A stretch of DNA of 64,000 nucleotides, taken from assembly GCA_958510875.1 (NCBI GenBank), contig OY294068.1, positions 166,045,962-166,109,961 of the forward strand, written 5' to 3'. Position numbers and translations under genes: made by a program. The notes beneath the pieces are model-generated. The model searched no databases, was not told where the DNA came from, and saw only the letters and a program-made list of their open reading frames with translations. Within the stretch, counting starts at the first letter, position 1. Every line of letters begins with the position of its first letter. This DNA is from Endomychus coccineus. Lineage: Eukaryota; Arthropoda; Insecta; Coleoptera; Endomychidae. Positions 21,989 to 34,170 of the stretch are shown one piece after another.

Positions 21989-23550
21989 TGAAATCCACGA
22001 TATAATATAATGGTAATGCGTCTCGTATATTAAAAGCGTAGCCCAAGTATGTGAACTTACAACTCTTGCCGCAGAGTCGCTACGGTCGGATGTAAGAGGA
22101 GCTATACGGCGCACAGTGGGTAAATTCACGAATTTAGGTGGACAATAGTGAAGTCGAAAATTTTGAATTTCTGAGTGTTAGATGTTATTATTATTATTTG
22201 GAAAGTTGCATAATCTTAATATTAACTATTTACTGTGTTTACAAATACAAGGTAAAATGAGTGAAGGACTCCTGTTTATACAACTGCCTAATTCCTTACA
22301 GTTAGAATATCTTAAATCGCTGTCTGATTATTATGTACAAGTTGTTTCTCCGTATACAAGTATAGTTTTTCCTTAACAATGAATATTACTGAGATAGATA
22401 AGACCATATATTTCCATATTTATATTTGATCTACATTGTAATCTATATGTAGAGTTAATTTAGCCATTCGTAAATTTTTGCCCATATTCAATAAAGAAAA
22501 ACTCTATAACCCCCAAGAGCTCCCAAAAACTTTTTTTTAAATTTGTTTCACCAATCCTTGTAATTTTTTTATGTTGCACAGATTATTCGCGATTTTTTGC
22601 GTTTTGGGTGATATAGAATTTTTTTTCAAACACTGTGCTAGGTGATCCATTTATGCGTTTCTTTTTCAAAAAAAAAACAAAGCACGTAAGGCGAATAAAG
22701 ATCGGGAATTTTTATTGGGAATCCTTTACAATTGTTAAATCTTTTACAATTAGATGTGAAAACGATATCATTCATACGGCCACTACCACTCGGTTTACAT
22801 TCTTACAGGCCTGTATCCGAAAGTCGAAATGACTTTTCCCAATAGAAAAAAATTCACTTCTTCAATTTTTAAACAAATGTTATTCTTCAGGTATTGAATT
22901 GCATTTTTCTATAGATGAAATTCGACAATTTTGCGGATTCTGGATTTTCGTTTAAGCTTTCGTAGTAAGTGTGGGTGATCGAAATGAGTTGTTCTGTTGT
23001 TAATAGCGCTATCCATGCAGACAATTGTTTTACTTTTACTTGACATTTGTCAAAAAATCATTAAAAGTGTGTTTTATTAGATAATTTAATAATCTAAAAG
23101 AAAAGAAAAATAAACTTAACAGATGGCCCACTCTTTAGTTCGAATTACAAGAAGGCAATTTTTTCAAGAGTGGTTGAAATTTCCGAAAAAAAATCGCAAT
23201 GGAAACTTATTAAATTACATTCTTGCATCTCAAGTCAAATCTGACATCGCAACTAATACACATTCTATAATTCATTGTAGAAATATACAAATAGATGATA
23301 ACTTAGATTACTTTCATAATTTTCAATCCTGGTCAGAGCTCAGGTACATAATGAGTTTGTTTACATTACATGTCAGTAAAAAATGTAAAGAAAATATCAG
23401 CTTAACATCGTTCTCGCCGTTTAGCTCCTCTTACATCCGACCGTGGCGACCCTGCGGCAAGAGTTGTAAGCTCACAGATTAGGGCTACGCTTTCGTCATG
23501 TATAACAGTATACGAGACGCATTACCATTATATTATACCGTGGTGAAATC
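21989..23550. mobile_element. Unclassified element bounded by ~120-140-bp inverted repeats
   Basis: 21989-22111 and 23415-23550 are inverted copies sharing ATAATATAATGGTAATGCGT and GGTCGGATGTAAGAGGAGCT. Between them lies 1.3 kb with one open frame (23123-23482, 119 codons, starting MAHSLVRITRRQFFQEWLKF) whose 3' part runs into the right repeat; I do not recognise it. This may be a small DNA transposon, or two independent inverted insertions of one short repeat. No target duplication is obvious. Confidence 0.5.
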
Positions 23551-23956
23551 TAATTGCGGTTGAATCGCAAAAATTATTGGCTGATTGCCATTATCTATTT
23601 TTTCAATCATTTACTGATAATGGCTATGTGCAGTAGCAGCTGGTACTAAAGAGCACAAGAGCACGTGCCCACCTAACCACCAAGATGAACATTCAGTGCA
23701 TTATTCTATTCCGCAAGTCAGGCGACAGGCGCATGCAATTCTAACGCTCAAAACTGTGTTCCGGGGTACGTTCTGAAGTGTACCTATTTCAAGTATGATT
23801 GGGCTGACTACGGTTATCTTTGCCATACGCGCTTATACCGTCGGTTTGTGGCACAAAGCAACGTATCTCCAGTAAAGTATTGCCTCCATAGTGTACAGTT
23901 TATGAATGCAATTAAACCTGCTATAATTTTCAGTAACAAGTAAACTATTTTGTTTT

Positions 23957-24880
23957 ATGTGCTTAATTTTTAAGAAAGATGTTAGTGCGTGGAATAAACA
24001 AGGTTTGAATGATTTAAAACCCATCGCAGAGAGGGCAGATAAACACGAAAATTCCGTTTCTCAACATGATTTTCATCAAGACTTAAATGTAAACACTTGC
24101 CTCTGTGGTTTTCTAACTAAGTTGTTAGAAATACTTGACTCCGGTGATGCGGCATGTGGAATATTCATTCATCTTACCTAAGCTTCTGACAGCTTCAATC
24201 ACATATTTTTTTATCAAAAACTTAAACGCTACAGGATTTGTGGGGCCTCTTTAGATGTCATCAGATCAAATATATTTTAATCGTAATCAAGTTGTCGGAA
24301 TGCAGAAGAAATTCACATCTTGTGTGTCTCAAACCGCTAACCTCAATAGATGATGTTCCATAGGGTACCATTATTCGTACCTTTATTGTGCATAATATCT
24401 ATTAATGACCTTCCAAATATATTCAATGAAGATCTGGATTTTCTTTTCAGTTATGCAGATGATTAGAAGACATACTGTATAATCGATAAGGAAGAAGGAT
24501 TTCACCGTTGAGAACATCACAAATTTATTAAAAATAATCATTCATTATTTTGATAGAAATAATTTAACTCTCAACATGAGTAAAACCTCTAGTGTTCTTT
24601 TTAGAACCGATACAAATAATACTACATTTCAGGAGTCATTGTCCTTGGTAATGAGGTCGTCAAATTTGACGCAAGCATAAAATTCATTTAATTTCCATGA
24701 ACGTGTCAATGAAGTCTGCAAACCAAAGTTTTGAGCAAATATCTTGACTATACAACAACTAAAATCGCTTATTTTGGTTATGTCTGTCCTCATCTAGAGT
24801 TTGAGAACTTATTTTGGAGACACAGCCCACTATTCAAAAATTCATTTTTCGTAGTACACAGATTGAGTAAATTCGAGCGG
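23957..24880 (+). pseudogene. Non-LTR reverse transcriptase fragment
   Basis: Blocks of the RT domain appear in order: CLCGFLTKLLEILDSGDAAC (24105), a diverged AFDSFNH region, KLKRYRICGASLDVIRS (24217), a VPQGT motif with the Gln codon turned to a stop, PLLCIISINDLPN (24378), then FLFSYADD (24440), the catalytic motif, and LNMSKTSSVLF. Several frameshifts and stops intervene. The order and motifs are those of the CR1/Jockey group of LINEs. No endonuclease or 3' tail is recognisable. Confidence 0.75.
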
Positions 24881-25331
24881 TGTATAGGATTTTTTTTTAA
24901 TAGGATTTTGTAGTATGCAGATTAAGTGGGATCGAGGGGTGCATTTAATTTTTTTAAGGATTAATGTGAGAGCTAGACGCATTGTTTTGTTTATGAGATA
25001 AACAGAAGAAGAATTTGTGTTGTGCCATAGGAAAAGGGGACTGTGCATTGCACAGGTCGAATTGTTAGTAACTAAGAATTAGAGATGAGTTGCTATTCAA
25101 CGATCTGTTGTTATTTACTAACTTGTTCCATAAAAGCAACTTGGTGGCTGTAGCATATTTTGTCAAATATCAAATAGCAACTGCTATTTTGTACCTCTTA
25201 TTTGAAACCGTTATTTTGACACTTGAGATAGAAATAGCGGCAATAGCACTTGGTATAATGTTTATGGTATTTCTATTTAGAAATAATAGTTTTGCCCATC
25301 TCTAGTAAAGATACTGGTCTCGTTAGTTATA

Positions 25332-25770
25332 GTCAGGAGCCAGAGCGATATTGATGGTCTGAACATTAACCCGATTCCCAAGTTGCGATTACTTGAAAAG
25401 CATGCCATTCTTATACACTTCCACCATGTGCCATCATTTTTTATCGTGCCCGTTTATCAGGCCGACCAGTTAAAATTGGACCGGAAATTGACTGCTAGTT
25501 AACCCTCCCAAACCTGGTGGAAAATGTTCATTGTTGTTGGCAATTGTTAACATACCCTATGCCATCAAAAGTTATCGGTCCAATTCCGAGTAATTGGCCA
25601 TTATTTGGACCAAAAATGTTTGTTTTTTCATTTTGTGGCTAAAACTTGCGGGTTACAAGATAACATGATGGCACCATGTTAAATAACTTTATTGGAGGTC
25701 AAATAAAGATTTAAAATTATTGCCATCACTCCTTGCCTATTCGAACCCCCCAAAAACCCCTAAAACCACC
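25332..25770 (+). mobile_element. Foldback FB, single arm with internal deletion
   Basis: Starts GTCAGGAGCCAGAGCGATAT, jumps from CATTAACCCGATT to CCAAGTTGCGATTAC (an internal deletion) and continues to the C-rich inner region ending near CTAAAACCACCC. The second arm is absent. Confidence 0.8.
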
Positions 25771-25779
25771 CATACATCT

Positions 25780-26896
25780 GAAATTACGTATCAGAATGTT
25801 TCTATTCATGGGAATAGAAATATTTTGAAGGATTCCCGAAATCGTATTATTTGGAAGGGATAAAAAAATTAAGAAAACGTTGGACGAAGTGTTTCGGGCT
25901 ACGAGGAGATTGTGTTGAGAAATAGAATACGTTTTGACCGAATAAATCATTTCTTGTTTCATTTTTCAGAAACTTTTCTTCACCTTGCCCTCGTATAACC
26001 AACAATTATTGATGGTATTGTCATTGGAAATAGTTACGTTATTTCAACGACATTGATTAATCAGATAATTATGTGAGTGATTCAAAATTCGATAACAATA
26101 TTTTCTATTTCTATTTTTGCAGCGTGTAATCACAAAATGATTTGCTCATTACGGGAAATGAGGTTAACAACTTCTTAATCATCTTCCGGATTCCAGACCG
26201 TGAAGCTCCACGTCACAAGGAGTTTGTTGACACGGCAGTTCATCAAAATAAATAATAAATATAAATGATTTCACGTCACCGCTTTGCTTTTTATGTTATA
26301 CATAACGTTTTAATTGAATAAATTTAGCTTCAAAACACATCTCACAGATTACAAGCATCAAATACTCTCTATTAAACATCTGTTCTGTGTGGTTGATTCC
26401 ATAACTAGGATGAATAATATACATTTTATTCATAATAAACATTACTACTGTAAGTTATACTACGAAGCGGCGGTCATTATACTTACTAGACTGAGTTAGG
26501 TTAGTGTACTCAGGAAAATTTATTGTTAAATTCGTAGTTCGCTGAACTTTTGATTTATGTACAAAAAAAATAGATCGAAGTAAAATATACAAAACCAAAT
26601 ATATTCAATGAAAGGTACATTTGTTTCACTTGGCGATTATATAAATTTCATAAATTTCGCTCTAATTGATGAGATTTGTATTAAATTGAAGTCGCGAATA
26701 GGAATAAATTTCGAGACATAAAGCAAATACTTTGTTATTTCTACTATGATCGAACATTATCTTCTCATGGTCATGGTGGAAGCTTCATTTATGTCACAGC
26801 CTTTCAAGATGCCATCTACCTAAAACAAAGAAGTATTGAAAAAAATTGTGAGCGCTCTTATGACTTAAGTAAATCACATTCTATTTTAATTAGATG
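25780..26896. other. No gene recognised
   Basis: AT-rich intervening sequence with no supported feature. Confidence 0.45.
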
Positions 26897-26898
26897 TA

Positions 26899-29226
26899 CA
26901 GGGTGTCCTCGAACTGCGTGGCTAAAATAGAACCGAAGATTCTCTGATTCGAAAAAGATTTGATGAGCCTTTTTACTTTTGCCTCAAGTGTCTTGTTTAG
27001 CCGGTAGAGGGCTTCAAAGTTGCAAAAATAATTTAGTTTTTTCGGTATAACTTGAGAACGTGATGGAGGACTTTTACAATATTTGGCAGGTGAGTTACTG
27101 TCAATAATATCCGTTTTTGAGAGGGAAGCATAGAGCCTTAGAGACCATAGAAATGGCTCAAACTTGAGGATGTAACGGGAAAAGTGTCCAGAACTTTTTT
27201 GTGGTCTATGTAATTCACTCCATATTTTTTATGTAGATAGCTTATCTAATTTGAAAACTTTCCTTACTCTTAGAAAATTTTGATAAAATCAACGGATTAG
27301 CTTGAAAAAAATAATTTTCGAGTCTCTGCAATTTTAGCTTACTAATTTTACTTGATTAAAATACCTTAGTTGCCTTTGCTTTTCTAATGTCATTTTGGCA
27401 TTTGGAGAATTTATTCTCAAAACTGTCAGTTTTTACTTTGCTTTCCGTAAAAATTTTATAAAATTATGGCTCAAAATTTCACTAACACTGAAATGGTTAA
27501 TATCTCGGTAAAACACGAATAATAAAAACAATAGAAATGGGGAAACGATGTGATTATTTAGGAAAAACAAATGCTAAATTAAAAGGAACAACAAAATTTT
27601 TTGGGAAATCGCTAAGGCATCAATTGTTCGAACTGTTGCCCATTTTCCTGAATACACAAATTAATTCGTTTCAAGAAATTGGATTGAACTCTGGCTAGTA
27701 CTTCAGGATCATTCTTCAATAAATCCGCTTCATGATTAATTCGTTGCAACAATTCCTCTCGTGTGTTTACTGGAGCTGCATAAACTTTCGACTTCAAAGC
27801 GCCCCATAGAAAGAAGTCGCAGAGCGTCAAATCAGGGGAGCGGGCCGGCCAGTTCACTGGTGCATCGTGTCCTCTACCTATCCAGCGATCTGGATATTCC
27901 GCATTCAAATATCGCCTCACAGCTAATGTGAAATGAGGAGGTGCACCATCATGAATAAACCAGGCCACGACGAATGTGTAAGGGCAAGTCTTCCAACAGT
28001 TCAAGTAGCCTTTGTTCCAAAAAGTTCAAGTAGTTCTCCCCGTTCAATCGATCGGGTATAATGGTAGGGCCAATAATAAAGTTATCCACAATTCCAACCC
28101 AAACATTGATTTCAGTTTTATTCTGAAAATATGTAACTTCCGTTTCATGAGGATTTTCATCAGCATAGAAATGTTCATTATGGAGGTTAAAAAGACCACA
28201 TCTCGTGAAAGTATCTTCGTCCGTGAACAGAATTCTTCTACAAAAATTGGGGTTTGCATTCTGTCTTTGGACAATAAGCCGACAGAATTCTAGCCGATGA
28301 CCTGGATCCATGGGCAATAAGTCTTGAACTGTTTTAATATGATAGGGATACAACAGTTCTTCTTTCAGTACTTTATGAACTAATGATTTTGAGGCTCCAA
28401 TACGAAGTCCCAAACGTAGTGTGCTTATCCCAGGTTCAGTTTCAACCGCTTCCAACCGCTTCTTCGAGCTCTATCGTCCTTCTTGTCCGTCTGCGTCCAG
28501 TTTCTCTGCGATTTGCTTCAAATTTGCCAGTTTCGCGAAGGTTTGCCGATTTGGAATTCTGCGATGCGGATATCTTTCCCTTCTCCGGCCATTGCAACGA
28601 CAAAGTCCATAAATCAATAACATATCAACCATTTCAGTGTTAGTGAAATTTTGAGCCATAATTTTATAAAATTTTTACGGAAAGCAAAGTAAAAACTGAC
28701 AGTTTTGAGAATGAATTCTTCAAATGCCAAAATGACATTAGAAAAGCAAAGGCAACTAAGGTATTTTAATCAAGTAAAATTAGTAAGCCAAAATTGCAGA
28801 GACTCGAAAATTAATTTTTTCAAGCTAATCCGTTAATTTTATCAAAATTTTCTAAGAGTAAGGAAAGTTTTCAAATTAGATAGGCTATCTACATAAAAAA
28901 TATCGAGTGAATTACATTGACCACAAAAAAGTTCTGGACACTTTTTCCGTTACATCCTCAAGTTTGAGCCATTTCTATGGTCTCTAAGGCTCTGTGCTCC
29001 ACTCTCAAAAATGGCCATTATTGACAGTAACTCACCTGCTAAATATTGTAAAAAATCTTCATTACGTTCTCAAGTTATACCGAAAAAACAAAATTATTTT
29101 TGCAATTTTGAAGCCCTCTACCGGGTAAACAACACACTTGAGGCAAAAGTAAAAAGGCTCATCAACTTTTTTTCGAATCAAAGAATCTTCGGCTTTATTT
29201 TGGCCACGCAGTTCGAGGACACCCTG
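26899..29226 (-). mobile_element. Tc1/mariner-like element B, copy 1, very long TIRs
   Basis: 2328 bp, flanked by TA (26897-26898, 29227-29228). Both ends read CAGGGTGTCCTCGAACTGCG inward. The inverted repeats run about 600 bp and include the first codons of the transposase gene: ATGGCTCAAAATTTCACTAA occurs at both ends. A close copy is at 38973-41296. Confidence 0.93.
27612..28659 (-). pseudogene. Tc1/mariner-like transposase, element B copy 1
   Basis: Reading from 28659: MAQNFTNTEMVDMLLIYGLC with an N-terminal helix-turn-helix region; a frame break near QTFAKLANLK; then a long stretch with GISTLRLGLRIGASKSLVHK, ILFTDEDTFTRCG (first Asp) and NVWVGIVDNFIIGP; a second frame break near GLVYS; then IHDGAPPHF (second Asp), WIGRGHDAPVNWPARSPDL and CDFFLWG (third Asp). 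I count 43 residues between the second and third acidic residues. The residue before CDFF is Leu where the sister copy has Pro. Both frame breaks are shared with the copy at 38973-41296, so they predate the spread of these copies. Confidence 0.88.
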
Positions 29227-29339
29227 TATATATACCGATTCCCGCTTGGGATGGCAGAATTATTTTTTGGAGTTTCAATTGAATTTCTTGATGCAGCCTC
29301 CTAGAGTAAAATATCTCTCCATTCGGATTTCCGGGCGAG

Positions 29340-31400
29340 GGGTGCTCGAGACGGTGCAACATTGAATAAGAAGATAGACCTCTGTAATATCCGAGGTCCT
29401 AGCAAAAACATAAACGATGTTCATTACCACCTGCAGACAGACAAATCAGACATACTGTTTCAGTTCAACACTCAAGTCTGCCCTGAAGATGCCACCGGTA
29501 ATGGTTTGCGAAACGTTGACATCAAGTCGTGCTATTGTGACGCAAAATCCATCCGGAAGCCAAAAATTTTCGAACTGGCTTTCGCTGAAATGCAGGTCAA
29601 TCCATCCACCAACACGACACGATATGCTCTGCCTTTGCTACGAGCTTCACACTCGTTTCAGATTGAAAGGAAGTATCTGTCTCTATTCCAGAAATGACCA
29701 ATCATAGCATAGAGAGGAGAATCTAGAACCACAAGCAGAACACATTTCTCTCTTGTCGTTATCCATCACCGAATGGACCAGCTCTTAAATTCTTTATCTG
29801 AAACTTGACCTCACTCAGCAGAAATATCAAGCATCTGAAATAATCATCATGGGGGATTCCAACGTTCACAACTTCGCTTGGCTCAAGCTCTCAAACAAGA
29901 CGGATGACGCAGGGCGTCAGGCTGAAGCCTTAAGAAGTAAAGGTCCGTGCACCTGTAGAAAACTCTGACCATTCACTCTGTCACTTCAACATGCCCCTAT
30001 GTCAACAACCAATCCAACACCTCCACGCTTAGTTTGGCGTTTCAACTCAGCACTGGGATGGTCTTCGCATGTTTTCCTCCTAGTGTTCTAGGGCCGGCTC
30101 CAAAAGAAACCATCGTTGACACGGTAACACAAATTTGGAGACCAGAACAGAATATGTTGAAGCCAGAAATATTTGCAATGAAACAATAAAAGCTTCGAAA
30201 GAGGCATATAATGCCAGAATAAGATCAGAGCTTATCGAATGCCCGTTCATATTGGACTTTCGCCAAAGCAATGGGTAGAAATTCCACATCCAAAACAAAG
30301 ATGATGGTACACTGGATACAATACCACAAGAAAAAGCCAACCTTTTTGCTGGAATGTTTGCAGTAAATTCCCCTTTGGATTCACAAGGGAAGGGTCCTCC
30401 TAATATTGCTGCCATCGATAGCCATACGCCTAAAATTTTCTTCGGCTAACGCACAATTTGGCACATTCTGCTTAATCTCAATACTAGAAAGGCTATGGGG
30501 CCAGACGGAATTCCACCTATCGTTCTCAAGAAATATGTGCCAGTTTTTTCACCCTTTCATACAAACTTGGTGTATTTCCTTCCAGCTGGAAGGCAGCTTG
30601 GGTACAATCAATTCCAAAAAAAGGACAGAAGAGTCTTCATAATAATTAAAGACTCATTTCACTATTACAGGTGATCTCCAGAATGATGGAGAAAGCAGTT
30701 AACATCGAGCTCATCCAAAACCTACAGAGCTCCAAAATCGTGAATGACCGTCAATATGGATTTCGTCAGCAGAGATCAATAATAGATCTGCTTGCCTACG
30801 TAACACATGTATGGCAGAAATCTGTTGAAAAATATGATGAATCTCTAGCTGTGGCATAGTCTGGCACCAAAGCCTTTTTGAGAAACCTCCCTCTTATGGT
30901 TTGCTGCCTCAACTTGGTCGATTACTATCTACTTTTCTCTCAGATAGATTACTGCAAGTGGTTGTTGACAGCGTATCCTCCGATGAAATTACTATCAATG
31001 CTGGTGTTCCACAGGGATCTGTCTTGGCACCAACTTTGTTTCTGCTTAATATCAACCATCTGTTGGAAGCGACTACCTGTCCCGTCTACAGCTTTGTAGA
31101 TGATGCTACACTTGATACCGCTTTCTCATCTAGAACCCATATACCATCCAATGTAAACAAGGAACGAGATAGAGACAGGTTGACAAAATATGATGATGTC
31201 AGGAACAACTATTCCCATGAAGTCTTACATATCGATGCTCGGAATAACCATCAACAGCACCCTCTCATGGGATGATCGTGTGAAGTCCATTGCGAAAAAA
31301 GCTTGGTTTTCCGTGTCAAGAGCTACTTTACATCTCAACAGCTCCTCATAATCTACAAAGCACAGATAGATCAGACCTGTCCCCGAGTACTGTTCACATG
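29340..31400 (+). pseudogene. Non-LTR retrotransposon with AP-endonuclease and RT, heavily broken
   Basis: The endonuclease begins at about 29365 (DLCNIRGPSKNINDVHYHL) and is interrupted at 29455-29590 by another repeat. It resumes with ICLYSRNDQS near 29665 and, in another frame, GDSNVHNFAWL (~29850). Linker and RT follow: RKAMGPDGIPP (30488), ISRMMEKAVNIELI (30671), QYGFRQQRSIIDLL, then INAGVPQGSVLAPTLF (30990), INHLLEAT, and YSFVDDATLD (31085), where the YADD-type motif reads FVDD. Many frameshifts. It belongs to the CR1/Jockey-type LINEs and is the same family as the minus-strand copies at 55875-56740 and 59690-60615. The 5' and 3' limits are approximate. Confidence 0.82.
29455..29590 (+). 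ncRNA. Hammerhead-like motif in a repeat inserted in the LINE
   Basis: Core words CTGAAGA (29483-29489, fitting CUGANGA) and GAAAC (from 29510) enclose an imperfect helix (GCCACC with GGTTTGC). The ~135-bp unit also occurs, inverted, at 51592-51720. Its insertion replaces expected endonuclease sequence, so it is a separate mobile repeat, probably a Penelope-like terminal piece. Helix III is not convincing, so self-cleavage is doubtful. Confidence 0.4.
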
Positions 31401-31431
31401 TAGGGCGCTATGTTTGAAAAATTATTTACTT

Positions 31432-33557
31432 GGGCCTAGTTGGCGAATAAAAGAGGTTAATTGGCGGACGCCAACTTACCCCTAATCATCATTTAACACA
31501 CTGTTAAGTATCGTTTTGATCTTGTTTTCACTTATAATGCCAAGAAAATACTAAAGAAAAACTACAAGTGCTCAAATCCCAAAAGATGTTATGTTAAGGG
31601 CGGCAGAAGGTGTAATTCAGAGTAAACGACCTAAAGAGGCAATTGCTCGCAAATACGGAATTCATGGCCGAACATTTTCCAGATTTTGCTCGAAAGGAAC
31701 ACTCGAGAAACTACAGGTTGAAAATAATAATTTACCACATATTAAAGTGGGATATGCTCAGCCAAGAAAAGGTATTTCCACAGAACATGATTCTGAATTA
31801 GTACAATACCTCACAAAAGCCTCGGATATTTATTTTGGTGTAACGTCCAAGGAAGTTCGAAGGCTTGATTACGAATTTGTCGTGTATTTGGATCGTAATT
31901 TCCCCGATTCATGCCCCAAAAGAATGGCAGGAGCAGATTGGTTCACTGCCTTCGTTCAAAGATACATATTTATCGTAAAGAACACCCGAAGCCACGAGTC
32001 TAGCAAGATGCCCAAATTTCAATAAGCATAAAGTCTACTTGTTTTTTGACAATTTAGACACTTTAATGAAAAGATACCATTTTCGCCCTGAAGAACCTAT
32101 GGAATATGGACGCTATGCCTGATAGCGACAACACGGTTCCGCCATACTTTATTTTTCCTCTTGTGCACTACAAAGATCACTTTGTTCTAGTGGTGGATGA
32201 AAGAGAATAACTTTGTGGATTTTCTTCAATATTTCCTTAAGCGTGTAAGGTATTCTAAAGAAAAACCAGCGCTTCTACTCTTGGACAACCATGTGTCACA
32301 CTTGTCGATTGAAGGTTCAGACTGAGCTTAGAAGAATGAATTGATTCTGTTAACTTTTTTTTCTCTCGCACAAATTGAAGTCATTTGACCGATCTGTATA
32401 TGGCTCCCTTGAAAAAAAAAGCGAACACAGCTTGCGACTTTTGGATGACCAATAACTCAGGAAAGACTATGACTACATACGACATTCCAGGAAATAATAA
32501 GACCGCTTTTTCTAGTGCTTCTTTTCCAAATAATATTATATCAGGTTTTAGAAAACATGGCGTCAGTTCCTTCAACCGCCATGTATTTGATGAATCCGAA
32601 TTTTTGCTACAGATTGCATTACAGATTGGAAACGGAAAGAAAGAAAGTAAACAAGAAGATGTAAATAATAAACCTAAAATCATAGTGCTTGAAAACATTC
32701 TAATTTCCCATTCACGTGAACAATTAGAAACTGAAACACCTCAGAGATCGTGCAGCAAAGAATATAATTTACCACAAACTGAGAAATATGCGACCCAGAG
32801 CCCATAGACATCCTGTAGTAAGGACTATAACAGCAGTTTATGAAACTCCCTTGAGGGAATAACACCACTCCCAAAAGCCGCCTCCAGAAAGTCAAAGGAT
32901 ATAAAAAACACCAGAAGAAAATGTTCTTCAGCTATCTTAACAGAAACCCCTTTGTAACAGGAACTAGAAAGGCAAAAAAATAAGGCCGTATAAAGTAAAG
33001 ATTTACATGTTGGTGAAGGGACCGCTAGTAAAAAGACTAAATTGAAGAAGTAACCATCACCAAAAACCAAAACTAACAGATCTAAGAAGGAAAGTATTTC
33101 AAGACTCATCAGATGAAGAAAAATATGTTTGTTTAGTTTGAACAATGGGGCAATGCACCTCCTGAACATTATGGGAGCATGAAGAATGTGTTGATAATAG
33201 ATTATTAAACATTTATATTACACAAAAATGGGGACCGGACTGATTTATTTTAAGTTTAGCAATATTTTTTCATTTTTTTTTCATTTAAATACCCAAAGAG
33301 TACGTATCTAATTTTTTTAGAAGTTCTAGATTTCGTTTATTTAGTTAGAAAAAAGCATCTCGCCCCATATGTGGGTAAGTTGGGTAAAAAATATATGTCT
33401 AATAAAGTATTTTTTTATACAAAACCATTGAGTGAGTTATTAATTTTTACCTAAAATAGATGACTAAATATCTGGTTCATACTACAATAACATTAAACTC
33501 TTAAAACATTTGTTCGTTAAAAATGTCTCTCAATAGTAAATCTCGCCAACTAGACCC
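31432..33557 (+). mobile_element. pogo/Tigger-type element
   Basis: Ends read GGGCCTAGTTGGCGA and, inverted, GGGTCTAGTTGGCGA, with a second inverted pair just inside (CCAACTTACCC on the left, GGGTAAGTTGGG on the right). Between them is a pogo-like transposase pseudogene in the plus direction. I could not find the TA duplication usual for the group. Confidence 0.8.
31537..33160 (+). pseudogene. pogo/Tigger transposase (CENP-B-like), broken
   Basis: The start at 31537 reads MPRKY followed by a stop. The N-terminal helix-turn-helix (AIARKYGIHGRTFSRF, ~31640) is of the pipsqueak/CENP-B kind. The CENP-B-type second half contains SKEVRRLDYEF and AGADWFTAFVQRY. The DDE core is recognisable in pieces: SDNTVPPYFIF (~32130), LLLLDNHVSHLS (~32275) and FDRSVYGSLEK (~32385). 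The C-terminus GFRKHGVSSFNRHVFDESEF (~32545) is typical. A cysteine-rich tail at 33115-33180 (YVCLV, QCTS, LWEHEECVD) looks like a decayed PHD-type finger, which such proteins often carry. Multiple frameshifts make it inactive. Confidence 0.85.
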
Positions 33558-33594
33558 GGTCTGCCCAACACAATTTTTGCTGAAATATGTTTGA

Positions 33595-34170
33595 ACCACG
33601 GTCGTACATAAAGGTCTGGAAACTCGGGGCTGTTTCCTATGTGAGAAGTGGGACAGCTAAGCGTCGACTGTCGCGTAGTACCAAAAGACGTCACGTGAGA
33701 GTATTCTCTGAAAACTGTAATTCTTGAGTTGTAAACACAAGGAATACTTGCGTTTTTAGAAACAAATTACGAAACTGTGCATTGTGCCTAAATGCAAAAC
33801 GTGTTACAAAAGTGTAAAGCAAAAAACTTCTGTTTTTAAAGCCGAAAGATGCGGAAATGCGAAAAAAGTGGATGCTTGGGATTCCGGATAGAAATCGTTT
33901 TAACGAAGTCTTTTATGTGTGCGAGCATGTATAACGAAAATAGGAAGTTATTTTTATGGTGAGTAATACATTTTGACAAGAGTAACAGTTCTATTCCTCT
34001 CTCAAATCAGAATACTTAGTAACACTGCTTGCGATTCCGGAAAGAAATCGTTTTATCACTTCGAGATCCAAGCGCTAGCTAGTGGCTGAGCGAGGGACTA
34101 CGAGTTTGGCGACGCGTAAGAGACCCATGTTAAACATACGAGTCCCCAGACCTGTATGTACGACCGTGGT
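33595..34170 (+). mobile_element. Small element with THAP-domain remnant, TTGA target duplication
   Basis: 576 bp with inverted ends ACCACGGTCGTACATA-AGGTCTGG and 4-bp direct repeats TTGA (33591-33594, 34171-34174). Inside are a broken THAP finger and a partial direct duplication (CGATTCCGG-A-AGAAATCGTTTTA near 33876 and 34031). The 4-bp TTRA-like duplication and THAP domain recall Kolobok; P-element relatives also carry THAP but make longer duplications. Confidence 0.7.
33780..33935 (+). pseudogene. THAP-type zinc finger remnant
   Basis: The frame reads CIVPKCKTCYKSVKQKTSVF, the first Cys pair of a C2CH THAP finger. After a one-base shift it continues PKDAEMRKKWMLGIPDRN and FYVCEHV, supplying the second Cys and the His of the C-x2-H pair, followed by a stop. 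THAP fingers bind DNA in P-element and Kolobok transposases and in host regulators. Too short to decide which. Confidence 0.7.

Noticed and set aside
21989..22111. Possible tRNA-derived SINE head (GTAATGCG-like A-box words)
   Set aside because: No convincing B box or cloverleaf in either copy.
28012..28293. Plus-strand frames of 93 codons over element B (also 40083-40364)
   Set aside because: Antisense of the conserved transposase core.
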